DNA of 64,000 nucleotides from Salminus brasiliensis (GCF_030463535.1 NC_132899.1:15409490-15473489), one strand, 5' to 3'; numbered from the stretch's first letter, positions 12,450-27,379 are shown. Notes: a model not told the origin generated them from the sequence alone. Program-made: numbers and translations.

Positions 12450-13465
12450 CGAAAAAAACTGAAATGAAATCTGTATCTTAGATCAGTCTTCATGCAAATA
12501 TTTTTTCCCCCAGACATGTAGATGTTGTGATTAGTATGCACATTTACAGAGAGTGAGACAATACAGCATAGGTACAGTCATATGCGAGACAAATTCATTT
12601 TTCCATAAAGTGGGCTTTTTAAAGTAAAGAAAGACCCATGCTCCTTTCAGAGAACTGACAGAGCTGTAGGGTACCAGCAGCCAGCTTAATAATATGATGC
12701 AAAGCCAGGGCCATTTGTATTCATATTATGCAGATAAGTGCTCTGTAGTCCTTCAAGGAGTGCTAAGGAGAAGAAACCCTTACACAAGATTCTTAACCTT
12801 ACATGCTAGTCTCTGACCCAAACAATTCAATTGAGCGTGTATTGCAAATATGAAGAATCACTTAGCCAAGTAGCGAACCCCTCGGTCACTCCATGAAGGT
12901 GCTTTTGATTTGCGACCATTTGTCTTATTGAGTGCTGTTGCTTGTCAGAGGGAACTCCGTGAAGGCCTGTAGTCAGAGACAAGCAGTACATCTGTCACTG
13001 TCAAAAGGACAGGGATCCTCACAGCGGATAGGTCAGACAAAACAGTGGGACAGGGTCCTGGTAGACCAACAGAGGGTCATACAAACAGTCTGACTGGCAC
13101 GACCAAACCCTTACCCCAGACACAGTCTGAGCCTTAACGTACAACTACAAACATGTGATGCTAGCTGACGTAACGTGTTTCACTATTCAGCTCAGGTCAT
13201 CGTGCTGTGTCATGCCGTTCCATTAACTAATAGCCTCACTCTGAACACGGGCACAAGTGTCAGCACAAGGTGCAGAGCTTGAGGAGGTAATTTCTGGCAT
13301 TTTGCCATGGTCATTGAAAGTTAGTAAAGCAATATATATATACATTTTCTTATCTTACATAATGGTGAGAACAAATGTACATTAATCTTTGTACTAAAAG
13401 CATCAGTAAGTAATACTGTGTTTTTGTGTTGTTTTATTCCTCTCTGGCATTCTGTTCATCTGCTC
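12450..13465. other. Non-coding stretch, nothing recognised
   Basis: Unique sequence with no convincing coding frame and a short TA run near 13333. Confidence 0.4.
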
Positions 13466-13469
13466 CTGT

Positions 13470-13594
13470 GGGTCCTTTTCTCTTGTCTGTGTGTATGCAT
13501 TTGCACATCAGTGGTAGCAATGTGTGCAATTTAAAATAGCTTAATGAATTCATTAGAAGGGGTGTCCACAAACATTCTGACCTATAGTGTATGT
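13470..13594. mobile_element. Tc1-type MITE, terminal fragment
   Basis: Same family and same inverse orientation as 7040-7163: gtgtatgcatttgcacatc, ggggtgtccacaaac and the terminus gacctatagtgta. Confidence 0.62.
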
Positions 13595-13599
13595 ATTAA

Positions 13600-16500
13600 A
13601 CGGAAAGTGAAATTTCACAAGTCTCAGAACTGTTCTTTCAGAACTTTCTGACTCTGAAAATTACTGTATATTTCTCCTAAATCCTGCAATTTAGAAGTAG
13701 TCAATTATGAAGGCTCTGGACCCTCAGCCCACAATTCAATCCGATTCACTGAATTGTGGTACTGGATTCACAATCCGATATTCTAGCAAAATTGAAATAA
13801 AAACAAATGGTGACTGTATCTGTGTTATTGCCTGACAAGACTGGCTTCAGTGCTCAGTGAACAGTGGAATCACATCACCATGAACGCCTGTTCTCCATGA
13901 TGAATTGTTACAACTCCACAATGCACACTGTCATGTTTGTGCATCATGACATCAACATTTGTTAACATGCACAAATGACAACATGTACAAATTGAAAATG
14001 TGCAGTGAATACGCAGGGACTGTACTGTCTGATTACCACTGCGCCCAACATTCAAATATTCTTCTGCTATCAAGAAAATGTCTGCATAACACTTAAGTTG
14101 CTAAACAAGTGACAAAAACTGAGCTGAAAGAGTTCAAACAGAGATGACTACTAATTAGGTATGATGGTAATGCAGTGATTTAATCACAATAAGGCTCTAA
14201 ATGTCTTCCATTATGCCAGAAATACCAAGCATGCTATGGTACGGAATCCTTCTTTTGTGGATATAGATGCAGAAAGACATCCTGCGATTTCTGATTGCAC
14301 AAAGCTTTGAAGAAAGCTAAAGACAATATTCAACAGGACACAAAGATCACCGCTGTCTTGCGAATCTGGTTACTGCATTCGGTCAGGAGAAAAAGCCATC
14401 AGCTTTGCTTCAAAGCCATACAAAAGAAAATCAATCACAGGTGCCAAGAGCGCTTCAACTTGAGCTGCAGTTCCACTGAACAAATGTCTCTTGAGCGCAT
14501 ACATGAAGGATGCATAATGCCCCAAACTGAAGCTCATTTATTTGAAGGCCAGACGTTCAGAAAACAGAAACAGCATGATAGCTGTCAGTTTATATTGACT
14601 GAGCCGTTTTATCAGGAGTAAAAAAGGAACGGTCATGAGGAAGTTTATCAGGGCCGGAAAAAAATGATAACAGAAATGCAAAACAAGAATGCCGTCACAA
14701 AGAGAAGAGGTGTTAAAGTAAAGTTGTCAGAAAGCCCCTTGTCCTCATGTGGACCCAATCAATCAGGAGTTCGGATGGAAAGAGTTACAATAGCTAAAGT
14801 AATGTCTTTTCCTACTGAAAAATGAGTGACCCTGGAAGGTCACTGGACAAACGTGGCCGAGACAGAGCAGGGACTCCCACTGGAGGTTCTGAATGCTTTT
14901 CAAATTGGAGTCCGGCACTGCTTTGACACGCTGCTTCATCCCAATGACGCCCAGAGTGTCCATTATTGGTGGTCTGGCCGCTAAATGAGCAGGGGGTGGA
15001 TGACCTCTGTGATCTAATGAGCTGGTGTCACAGTTAAAAAGTCTAGTGTGGCCCTGTTCAGGGCCAGATACCTCCCTGAAGGACAGTTACACAGTAATTT
15101 GATGCATCGTCTGCCTCTGTGCCTGGTCAATAAGACACCGACTGGGGCTGCAGCCTGTGGAACCTTGTGGAGGATTGAAACTTGGGGGAAAAAAAACTCT
15201 AAACAAAAGGATTTCTTGTAACCTGACACAAGTGATCTTCAGGGCAGTTTTCTTTGTCCAACTGAACAAGTAAAATAATGACACAAAAACAGTATGCAGT
15301 AGGCATTTTTTGAGTATGCACGATGATCATCAGAGTACCACCAGTTGGACTTGAGATAATGGATACTTCCACAGTCAAACTGCCAAGCCAAGGTTCGTTT
15401 GACCTATTTTCCAAATATTCTCATGAATGTAATAAATAACCAGGAAGTTAACATCTGTACATGACTGCTGTTGTCTGAAAATTACAAAAAGTTCCATAAA
15501 GGTGTGTTTTTCAAAATTAAAAGTTGAGAGATTCTTATGACAGTGACAAAATGAAAATTCATAGTGTGCATTGGCATCAACCCAGTCATCAACTCAACTC
15601 TCTCATTAGTGCATTCCTCAATTACACAATGCCAACAGGCATATAAAAATTATTCACACATTCATATGGCTTGTATCCAATCTAGAGGCTGATATTGTGA
15701 AGTGAAATCCAAAAGACACTTCTTTCTGATGTCACTGAGGGGGAAAACAATAATGCTTTGATTAAAAAAATCCACAGAGACTCATTCACAACCCATCAAG
15801 CTCAGAAGTTTTTAATCAATAACTTGAAGCTGAAGCAGTTACGACGTTTAGCTTCTTCTGGGAGTTATGTGGTTTGGAAGAGAACTGCAGGATGGGCTAG
15901 TGAAGATATGCGCATTTATCTGCAGAGCTATACATTCAGTACATTATCTACTTCGTTTTTATTAATCACTACTAAGCCACACATAAATGCTGCAGTTTGT
16001 AAGCAAACTAGAGGATAGCATAGTTAAACATGTAAACATTCGGACATCAATCAAAATACAGCAGTGTGCTTCTTGGCCTACCAGACCACAAATATATTAC
16101 ACTTTGAGGAGTGGACAAAATGTGCCTCTGTGACCATTCTTGCACTCAATACTACTGCTTTCAAAACATTTAAGAACTGCCATTTTAAGTTATGAAGGCA
16201 CTGAATACAATGAAGGCACTGATGATGTCCACAGCACACAAGAAGAATATACTTATATACAGACCTGTAGCGGTTTAGATACCTAAAAAAAACTTACCTT
16301 TTTTATTAATAGAATACAATACAAATAACTGTAATGTTTTTTTATAAATTACTAAATGTCTTCAAAACCTGTGGAAAAGTCCATTGTGAATGTAAGGTTG
16401 TGTATGACCTTTCTGGTATCATGACACTTATATTAGTTTTGTACCACAACACTCCATACTGAACCATACTATGGGACACAATTATAAGCATTATTGTCAA

Positions 16501-18100
16501 ACCCCAAATGTTTATTGAACAGAACACTACTACTATTATTCTGAAAAAAAAGAAACTACTAACAAAATAAAACTAGCCAAACCCAACACAGGTAAAGGAC
16601 AAGACAAAAGAGTGGAGAAAAGGATGAAGAAGCAATACAAAAGCTATGGCAGGGGACAAAGGAGTGAGAAGGGAAAAAAGTGAATGAATGTAAAGTAAAA
16701 CTTTGACGATTTGAAATTGAATATTTCAGTAAAATACTCCAATTTCCAATTATCTACTTAGGGACATGTTCAGAGTATGGTTTTAATCTCATTCATTTCT
16801 CAATCAGTCTCAATTGTTTTCTTTGTTTTTACTATACTCAGATTAATGAAGAATGCTAATTAAACCTATCTTCATCACAGAAAAACAATTCTCAAATAGT
16901 GCAACAAAAATCCCATCCACTGTTCATGTGTGGAGACAACTGTTAATTCAGTAGCTTCCTCTCCAAAAGAAATCCATTTTGGCTGTTTCTCTACACATGA
17001 AATACTGTCCCATGCGTAAGTTCATCACTAAGTTCCATCACGTTGCACCATGGAAATTTCAAGAAAATTGTATCACTGTGAGGCCAAAGGTTTACACTCC
17101 CACTACTCACAAACAATGCCTAGCTGTGTCTTCAGTTCCCAGGTATACACACAAGCTAAGAACACAGTCAAATGCCAAGGACGTCCTTCAACAGAAACTT
17201 TCCAATAACTTTCCTTTAATGAAAAACACAATGACAAGCTCAAGGAGAAGCCAGTCACTGAAAAACAATTTACAGCTCAAAAAGTACAAAAGAGAGTGCT
17301 GGGGAATCAAAGAGAGAAAGCATGAGGAAAAAGTTGCAAGGGATGTTGACAGGACCTAAAAATCAGTTGAAATGGTTGGTGATGGACGTGTTCGCAGCAG
17401 CCCTCACCTTGAGGAGGCCTCATATAGATTGTGTAGAGATGCAAGTCTCACAGTCACATATTTTACTCAACCATTCCATGGCCATGGTCACTCAGGGAGG
17501 TTTTCACCCTGAGAATATGTTTCCGTTTAGCAGAGTCACCATTAATACTGGACACTTTAACACTATAACCTTTGTGGTGCACATCTCAAGGGTGTTTTTA
17601 GGGGGGGGGAAACAGCTTTGGAACAATTGCTCAGGGCAATTTCAAAGTGACCTCCAGCGAGAGTCCAGGTTATTATTATTATTTTTAATCCTTTGCTTTT
17701 TCTCAGACTCTCTGCCCTTCACCATTACCTTTTAGTCATTTGTTATTTGGTTTTAATTGTAGTTAATTTGTTTCATTTTTTTTTTGCTGCCATCTAGAAA
17801 AGACATAGCATTGCAGGATATCTGCACTGCTGTATGATTATGCCTCTACACAACTGCAATAACAATGCAAGTCTATAAATTAAAAGCAGCTGTTAATGCT
17901 AGCAAATGCAGTATAATATATATTAATTATTTATAAACATTAGAAACTATCTAACCACATGTTTAATTTAAAGTTATAAAAACATTGATTTGTAAGAAAA
18001 AATAAACAGCATATGCTTTCTTATACTGATACTACCTATGTGTATATTTCCATTTAAAGAAAAATTACATGGAAGTTCTCCACTCTACTCAATTTTAATT
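13600..18100. other. Gene-free stretch
   Basis: No exon-intron structure or family similarity. It contains a 9-bp-arm inverted repeat (13730-13758), an everted hormone-receptor-like half-site pair (14825-14844) inside a fairly unique, low-AT segment (14640-15080), and long but unremarkable open frames at 16979-17735 with no recognisable domain. The segment 17380-17600 also has a conserved-element texture. Confidence 0.35.
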
Positions 18101-18102
18101 CC

Positions 18103-18103
<1 letters not shown>

Positions 18104-18140
<37 letters not shown>
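18104..18140. repeat. (GA)n microsatellite
   Basis: A pure GA tract of 37 bp. Confidence 0.95.
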
Positions 18141-18143
<3 letters not shown>

Positions 18144-18144
18144 T

Positions 18145-21100
18145 TAATTAGTTTACAGTTAGCACATTTTATATGCACCAGGCTTCATGATACATCCAAG
18201 ACTGAGAATCAGTAGTCATGACCTAGACCATTTCAAGAGAAGACTTCCAATGTGGGTCTTGAAATATAGATTAGCACCTATGGCAATGTCCTTTCAATTC
18301 ATTATAGTGAAAGGCAAGTGATATCAATTATGTTACACCTGTCAGTGTGCCAAGGTCAGAGAATCATACATTCAGCTGCTCAAACCTCTTCTTACAGATG
18401 CCAATCAATAGTGTTCATATACAGAGTGCATCAGAAGCAGACTGGTGCTCTGAGCACAATGAGTTACAAAGATTTGCTAATGGTGTTAAAGAAGTCTTCA
18501 AAAAGATCTGTGGGTTTCTTCAAGAACAAAAACTCGAATGTGGGACTAATGGTGGAATTTAAGATAAAACACTAAGCTTAGCCCTATGGCCTTCCCAGAC
18601 TCGATGCAGAGCTTCTGAGAGCCAATCCTGAGAAGAGGATTGTGCTATTGCAGTCATGTGGGCCATCAGCTGTCACTGGGAATCAGGAAAGAACCACGTG
18701 CAAGACCTCACTGTCCATTTTAATATTCTGGACAGAGTGAGAAACAGACAGAAAATCAATACTTTCATTTTTTTTTCTATATTAGAGAATGAGGGGAAAG
18801 GGGCAAAGCTCCAACCTCTCATAAAATTTGAGATTGGCTTCAAAGCCATTTGCCATTTGATCTGAGATGGAGCTGGAGACAAGCCTCTGGGGCAGATTCA
18901 TATAATTAAATGCTGTTTGTTTTCGTTCATGTTAGCACAGAAGAACTGCAACAGACAAACATGTTGCTAGTTTTATTCTAAATGATCACATGATCCAAAC
19001 TGTGAAACAGTACTGTCATGTAGTTACTTGGTTTATACTGTCTAGATTGTGCCAAAAAGATTATGCAGTTTTTAACTGTAAAATATATACAGTGGCCAAC
19101 ATACTTATAGTCTTGATGTCAAGAACTGCATATAGACTTACATATACTGAACAGTTGTTTTCCAAGGCTAGTTGGGCTTTAAGTGGCTCAAGGGCCACTA
19201 TGGCCCTGGGGGTCGCAAGTTTAGCGGCCGGAGTCTGAAAGAGCACAACTGTCCTAATGGGTAGATTCACATTCAAGAGGCCTTTTCTCCTCTCATCAAT
19301 CTTAAGCGATGTTGGCTGGCACAGGGCAAAAGTACTTGGCTGGTTAAAATGTGCAGAAGTTGGCTTGTAGAGTTTTTGAGATTTGAATTGATATAAAATA
19401 TTGTTTGTGTTAATGTTAATGGGTTAAGACTGCAGTCAATCACATTATAAAATGTAACTAATCTTCTATTATACTAAAATTATTTGCTTTTCATTATGAT
19501 TTTAAATTCACAACAAGAGAACAACATTTATTTAACAATTATTGGGCATGCAATGAAGCATTTATTTACAAAAACAAAGAAGACAATGTGCACAGCAGAT
19601 ACTGTGCCAACGGTCCATTAATGTGCCATCCAAAAAGACAGCACCCACCTGTGTTGCCTGAGGCCAATACATCTCAACTGACCATCGTTCTTCAGGAGCT
19701 TAGCAACTTTTCAAGCCAAGCTACTGCATCCTGTCAAGAGGCACCATTATTAGCTGTATATGGGGTATGTTGTAGGCAGAGGAAGGGCAAATTTAAGGCA
19801 AAGTTAACTTTAGTCAATACTGTAGCTCTAATAGCCAGTGCAGGGCCATGTAATTATGTCACTCTAGGCAATATATTATTGTGCTGTCCCAATGCCCTGC
19901 CCATAGAAATTAAGTATTGTAGAACTAACAATCTTAGTAGCACAAAACAGTTGTAACAGATTCAAAACAAAACAGATTCAGGCCTGGTAGATTTTTTCAT
20001 TACACAAATAAAACGCCAAAGGAGTCACTGCATTATCAATCTATTAACAAATATAGCACAACATTCTAATCTGATAAACTCTGATTCGCCTAAACTAAAA
20101 ATTCACCAACCATTTATGTAACCTGACCCTTTGTTATACAATTTTACATGCATATAAAGTTGTTCTAAATATTTCAGTGTTTGTTAAGCTAGCTCGCAAA
20201 CATTAATTAAGCTGTCACCATTCTCAATTTCATTACCCAGCCAGACAATCTACTTCATTCTCCCTCTGAACTCATTTGATTTGTGAATTTTTCACAATAG
20301 CATCTATAACAACAGGTAAATAATTTGAATCTGCATAAATGCATAGTGGTGAATCAGTGTTTAGGAGCGGGCTTTAGCCAAGGTTGATGGCAGGGTTAGG
20401 GGCAGCCTGAGCAACGACTGACGCATTTCACTTTTTTTTTTTTTTTTTTTTGTACAAAAGGTATGTCTTTCATTCTAGTTCAGAGAATCCAGTTATTAGT
20501 GTTTCAAGAGTTTGGAATAGCAATGCAACTTTCAGTCAGGTCCATAACTGTTCAGACAGCCCTGAAGACAATCTGGAGAGAAGACAATATATGTGAGGAT
20601 AACTGTTTATTCCAACTTCTAAGATGTCCCTGAAGCCTCCCTGAACTCCAAGAATAGACTTGCACTCAATGGGGTGGTTGCTCTCATTCCTATTCTTGAT
20701 CCATGAAATTTTTATCATGGGCAACTTTTATGCTTCTGCCATGAAAGTCGAAGAGTAGAGCCAAAGCAGAGGATAAACATAACCCGAGCTCCACCTGTCC
20801 GTGCCTGGCATCACTATCGCAAATCTCACTGAGACGGTATGTTTGTCTTTTCAGACATCAGACACAGAAAGCACTTGAAGAACTACAAAACTGCAAAACT
20901 GAAAAGCAAACCTCTACCGAATGAGTAGAGGTTAGTTTTGGCGGGCATGATCATTGGCAGTGTGATTTTGTTTTCTGAACCTTAAGTTGTTTCTGAAAGT
21001 GACACTCCACCAATGATGTCATCTGGATGTAAAGCAGATATTGTTAATCATTTTGATAAACAAATTATTAAAAATGTTTCATAGTTTTTAGGTAAATGTA

Positions 21101-21790
21101 ATTACAATTTCCAATATGTGTAGTGGTGTGACTGTGTCATTTACATGGGAGTAACATGCTCCAGGAGGAGGCAGAGTATGATTTACAATGTTTAGTGTAG
21201 ATTTTAGAAATATGTGCAATATGAAGTTGATTAGTAAGAGTATTTAAGAGGACGTTAATGATGCCACACCCCTGAAATCTTTGTAAAAAAAAACCCTTTT
21301 CATTAATTACTGTCTCAGTGTGGCTTTAAAGTGATGTTTAATAATACTGTAGAGGAAGTTTGTTCCCCCCTCCACTACCACCAGTCTTCTCAGACAAGAC
21401 ACGACAGACTGGCTGGCTGTCCACTGTTTGATCTACTGTAAATGGGTATCAGGTTTTTAGGTGATACAATCAGGCTCCTGCAAACCTGACTTGTCACTAG
21501 TCTAAACTGGCCCACACTGTCTCTGTTCTACTCAATATGGCCAGACCAGATCCCAGACTCAATATGATTCTACTCAATATGACCATTCCAGATTTTTCTC
21601 CCTCCATTTATATTAATTTTATTTTTTTTCTACTGTCACTGGTTCCAAACGTATTCATGTCTGTCAGCTGCCTTGATTTGAATTCTAACCACAATTATTC
21701 AACGTTCATGCTGATGACTACTTAAAGCTGGGGAGACCAACTGGTTATGCTTCCATATTTCACTCTGCGTGGGTGTCAATTAGGATAAGT
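18145..21790. other. Gene-free stretch
   Basis: Open frames at 18318-18575, 18656-18865 and 19588-19956 show no family similarity. A poly-T tract of 20 bp lies at 20432-20451. Unique, low-repeat sequence at 18600-18900 could be regulatory. Nothing else is supported. Confidence 0.35.
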
Positions 21791-21794
21791 CTAT

Positions 21795-21860
21795 TTCTAG
21801 GGATGTTCTGATACGATCTAAAGTTAAAAAAATCTTTCAAAAAAGGATCAGTTAATATTG
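21795..21860. mobile_element. Possible terminal fragment of a hAT-type dispersed repeat
   Basis: The wording tctagggatgttctgatacg resembles the start of a common fish repeat beginning TAGGGATGTCCCGAT. The other end was not located. Confidence 0.35.
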
Positions 21861-21869
21861 TCTCACATG

Positions 21870-24800
21870 GTGGACATACTGAAGATGAAAAAATGCACTG
21901 CTGCATTTTGAAGTAACTGACAGCCTAACATATCTAACTTGTAATAACGTTAAGAGACACTGTGGCACTGTGTTGTTGTATTATCTGTTAAGCAGAGGTA
22001 TTTGAGTACTGGCACAAATTAAGCGAGATAAATTTGAGGGGTCACAGGATGACTTTTACTAAAAATCATCTACTTTACTGTTTTTGCATTGTAATTGCAA
22101 ACTGAAATGTGGAAGCTGTGGGCATGCCGGGTACACACTAGTTTAGGCAAAGTAGAAGCTCTGTCAGTGAGCAGTAGCCCAAAGGCTAACCTTGCTTGCT
22201 TTTATTTGCATCAACATTATGAGATTATTATTTAGAGAGACTATACAGCGTCCACATGTGGAGGGTTAGCTTCTCAAAAAAGGCCTGCTGTTCAGGTACC
22301 TCATAAGCAAAAAGAAAGGAGAACTTATCTGTCCTGCCTGTATGTTCCAATAGAAATCACGTTCAACAAGCATGTTAGTGCTATGAGCATTTGTTGATTT
22401 ATACCACAGCACTTAATGGTAATAATTTAATGGTGCTTTGTATTTCCTGTTATTTTTTGGTGCTGAACAGCTGTCATAAAGGCGCTATAAGCAGAATTTT
22501 ATCCACACCTTGCAGCAGTGATGTGCTTTATCAAGGAAACTAGTTTTAATTGTATGAATTAAATAAACACTTTCACCTGTGTTTCAGCCAATCACTTCCT
22601 TCATAAAAAAGGCATGTAAAATGTGAATGGGCAGCTGTTTCTGCCATTTACAGCAAGCAATGTGCTGCAAAAACTGTGAGAGATGCATGGTTGTAAGTGA
22701 CAGTTTTGCTTAGAACTGTGATTATGTAAGTATATAATATTAAGTTTTACTGCTATCATGAAACATAAATCTTATTTTATGAGCTGACAAGATTGAGAAT
22801 GCAGTTGTAGTATGGCAGAGGGAAGACTAAGCAGCCTGATTAAAAATAATGATCAGATATTTTTAAACATTGTAAACATTTATTTTATGCAAAATTGACA
22901 TCATTTACTATAGTAACTTCAAGACAAAGCCCCACATGTATTCCTGCTCTGTACTTACATCCTCAAATGTCAAAATTAGCCAAAATGCACATTCCTACTC
23001 AAACTTAATTAAAAAAAAATCTTTCATTAAAACCACATTTTCTCCAGATCAAGATTAGTAATAAGTAAATTGCTCCTGAGCAATGAGGGCACTCGCAAAA
23101 CAGCTATTTTAGCACAGAAGCTAAGTGTAAAGACAATGCCATAACAGAGCTGACCAACAAGATCAACATAAAAACGCAATAATTCAGTACTGAAAAAGAT
23201 ACAAGGACATTCAAATACCAATACTAAACATCACAGGGAAACCAAGTTACATATTATAAAACTACACAGTGAAGTGGCTAGAATGTGCACCCAAAGGGTA
23301 ATGGGTAAAATAAATGTATCAAAAACTTGTTTAAATTAACTAAGACGAGGCTCATCTGTGTCACTGCTGCAATAAGTCAATTTTCTTGACTGCCGTGCAC
23401 ACACAGCTCCACTTGTTAAGCAGTAGGACGCTGCATCACACTGACTCTCCAGTCTGGCTACAGAACAGGCCATAAACCCTGCCAGTCTACAGAGTGTAAA
23501 ATAATAATGGCAGTGTTGCAAAAACCAAGCTGTGATAATAACAAGCTCTAATGGGGCACTCTTATCGACATCGATTTCCAATAATGGAGATCATATAAAA
23601 AGTAGGTAATTACACTGTGCAAGCAGAGGGCATCCTGAGCAAATATCATTATTATCAAATTAGAGTGGAAGGCTGGAGCAGATCATGCACACATTAGGAT
23701 GGAGGGCCCTGGGGATGTGAAGGGTGGAGGAAACACAAGGCAGTGAGACCCACCCATAACCCCCAGCAGCTGTATCCGATAGAGCCATTCATACTGTCCC
23801 CAGGGTCAAAGTCTGTGTCACTGACTAAAGCTTTAACACATCCTGATGTTCTGTATTATTTCAAGCAGAAAATCAAGACTTCAAGAGTTACTGTGCCCAA
23901 TAGTTTCTGCCATTACAATGGAAAGGAAAATAGCTCTGGTGATCACAAAATGTACCCGAACTGAGTGTATAATCTATTATCAACTGCTGGACTCCCCCAG
24001 TACTGCTGGTTCAATCACAGACAAAGCATAAATAGATTTTCTTGTTATTGTACGACCCTCTGTGCATCACTATGATTACACAGTTGGCAAAAACCTTTGA
24101 AAACCACTGATCTACTAAGGGCCAATCACTCCTTTACTGAAGCTATCAATTATCGATGTGTTTTTAAGAACCAGCAGCCAAATCAGAATTTAACAAATGT
24201 ATCCAAGAAACACCAGTATTTTATTGCAACTCCAGAAACCCAACTGAAAGCAAAAGGCCCAGCCACACCAGCGTTTGGATATCAAACATGGCATACTATA
24301 CAATGGAAATTGTGAACAGGAGTTACACTTACAGTGGAAAACTAAATAATAAATAAACACCAAAAAACACATTTGTGTAATAAACTTGGCATGCTTGTAT
24401 CCTGGCATTCAACAGTCCAACTGTTTTAGCTGCAATGGCCTGCGAAGACGCAGTCCTTCATGTAGCAACACTGAAGAACTGAACTGAAGGCTCTAATTTT
24501 AGCAGTGTGTAGGCACATTTTTAAAAACATCCTCTAGACCAGACCATAAATGCATTACAGAGAGGCAACACTGTAGTGAATTAGGATGGATTGTTGTTAG
24601 ATGTTATTAGTATTTTCATTTTTATGGAAAGTTGGTTAGGAAAGTTGGTTCACAATACTGTTAGACAGCTAAAATACTGAGCCACTTCTGAAGTGCTGAT
24701 TATACCAAAAGGGATATATTATTTTCTGGTTTTATTGCAATCGATCACACCATACAATGTCCATGTATAACTGTGGCCTAAAGCATTTCGGTAGTCCTGC

Positions 24801-26745
24801 ATCTCATACTGAAAGCTGCATGACATTCCAGTGTTGACATGCTGGGAGTTGAAGATCCATGCAGTGACATGCAACAATGATATAAAGCACTCTTCACTGA
24901 CCTTCTCATGATTGCATTTGCATTTAGTTTGGCACATGCTGTGTTCCATGCCTTTTTCAATGCATTAAAACTGGAAAAAAATTAAAATCTACATGATAAC
25001 CGATTCATGTCATGTATCACTGCAGGCCATAAACACGCACTGAAGAGGACATGACCTCGCACGCAGGTGCAAAGACTAGGACGTCCAGCTTTTTTGCATT
25101 GTTGATCAATGCTGCCCTCGCTAGCATTCAATCAAAGTCATCATGCCATTATTCATTACAAGTATTTGTTTTATGAAATCTCTGCCCAGGGGTGTGTTGT
25201 TTGTCCCTACGGCACATACACGCACATACACACCTTCCCACCTCCAGTAAAATTGTGCTTGTAAATGAAATCAGACTTAACCATGCGTTGGCTTTTCATC
25301 AATCTCTGTGTGATGGCTGCTCGCCCTTGATTCATGGCTCCCACCCTCTTCGGCTCCTCCCTGTGTGTGCAGATATGAGTAATGACCCTCTATACCAAAC
25401 TCCCTGCTGAGCTGTCGACCTGAGGGACAACCACAGGAACCAAGGATCACCCCCATCCATTATCACCCCAAAACACATTCATAATCACACGCACAGCCAC
25501 GCATGTATGCTGGGTGCATGTATGTACATATATGTGGAGTTAAAGCATGCACAAAAAAACTATATAGAGATACATTTAAGTGGTGTAATTGTCCAAAACA
25601 AAAGTGTCACCAAAATACTTTCTTTAAAATATATGTAAGTAAGCATGAGTAGGTTATGATACAAGGTTTGTTCAGGTCTCTAGGTCAAATAGTATAACCT
25701 CAAGAAAAGTTGTGCTATATTGGTAAGAACTGATTTATACTGAAAACTTATGTTTGGGTTTTAAGTCAAGCATTAGAACAGGCCAGAAATAAAGCCAGTC
25801 ACCTTTTATTTAAAATGGAAATGTGCTGAAAACTGGAAACTGGACTGTTTCACTCTATGTTTGTGTAATCCCTGAGTCAGATTCAGTATCATTTTCACAT
25901 AATGAAAATTATTCAGCTACTAAAAGTAATGCATAATTTCAATTGTGTTTGTTCACCCACAACAAAATGCATTGTTTGTTTAAATGTCAAATATTAAAGC
26001 AAATAAGACACATTTCAGTATCACTAATTAACTATACAATAATGCATGTGTTAGCTTAAACATTACAAAGACCAAAAATGTATGCTTGTGTGCACATCAT
26101 GTGAGTACAACAGTTTATGTAACCTGTTTACACCTGGTCACTTCATCTGTCCTATCAGATGAGTATCAGGATTGTATCTGGAAAAGGCCAAGCCCAGTAT
26201 CCAAACTGCATTCAAAACAGATACAGGGCCAACCATGTAAACCACTTCAGGTGATCTGAGACGCATCTGAACCACATAGAAACAGTCACATCAACCGAAA
26301 CTCCTCCCAGTACATTCGAACACTAGCAATAATTGCTGCGCAACAAGTGTATTTGTTTATTCCACCCTACACAGCAGTCAGATTTCAGTCTGACTAACTT
26401 AAGGCGCATTTGACTACCATGTGCAAATGCACATAGCTAATACAAACAATAAACAAATTGTAAGAATGACCAGGACACAGGAAGCTAAAATTACTTTTAG
26501 AAGTCTGTAGAGTTCTGGAAAATGGTTTATTTGACAGGTGAGCTCAAGAATACCAGACTTACCTTTAGCAAATTGTAAACAGGTCATTCTTCTGGTCTAC
26601 TGGTTTGCATCTTGCACTTAATTTCTGTTTTTGTGTTTTCTAATAGACAGGTTTCTTGGCAACATCACAGAGATCCATGCACAACCAGGGGACTGAAATA
26701 AACACTAAGCAGTACTCCTTACTAAATGACAAGAGGTGGTTGTGA
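21870..26745. other. Gene-free stretch
   Basis: AT-rich with no convincing exon. 25040-25430 is comparatively unique and balanced in composition and may be a conserved non-coding element; 23340-23780 is similar in texture. Confidence 0.35.
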
Positions 26746-26750
26746 GGGGT

Positions 26751-26883
26751 TCAGAATCAGAATCAGAATCAGAATCGGACTTTAATGGCCAAGTATGCTT
26801 ACACATACAAGGAATTTGTTTTTGGTAACAGTAGCTCACAGTGCACGATAACTGACATTACGGAAGTAACAAACACACCCAAC

Positions 26884-26920
<37 letters not shown>

Positions 26921-27175
26921 GACATACACGCACAGACACACCTGTAAACTTAACATGTGCAGAGTTGTATATTTAAAGTAAAGTGCTAAGTGCAGCAGTA
27001 AAGAACAGTGCAGACTGAATTAAATAGATATAAATATGGAGAACAGAGAAGTCACTGGTTGAGACGGTAGTACAGATTGTTCTGAGACACTATCAGAAAT
27101 AAAAAATAAAGAAATAAAAGTGCAGTACAGAGAAAGGAGAGTGAGAGAACATCTGGATAGGATGTATGTATGTAG
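26751..27175. mobile_element. Dispersed teleost repeat with CAGAAT hexamer start and CA microsatellite
   Basis: Starts with four CAGAAT units followed by cggactttaatggccaag and acacatacaaggaatttgt, a sequence string I recognise as a widespread teleost repeat, probably the inverted 3' end of a LINE. A CA tract (26885-26918) and the agtgcagcagtaaagaac-type tail follow. Confidence 0.55.
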
Positions 27176-27379
27176 TAGACTGTTCACATCCCTTTGCCAA
27201 AAGTCTTGAGTGAAAAAGAATTTTCAAAAAGTGTGGAACATTACTAACAATTACTAGTGCGTGTGATCCAGTAATGTTTGTAAACAGGACATTCGTCTAT
27301 GGTCACTGACAAATCCATGGGTATGAGGATATTTTCCTTCAGCAACTAATGACAGAATAAGTCTCACCATAATGAAGTC

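Noticed and set aside
16979..17735. Two overlapping open frames of 126 and 137 codons
   Set aside because: No recognisable domain, odd composition, no splice sites or poly(A) context. Treated as chance frames.
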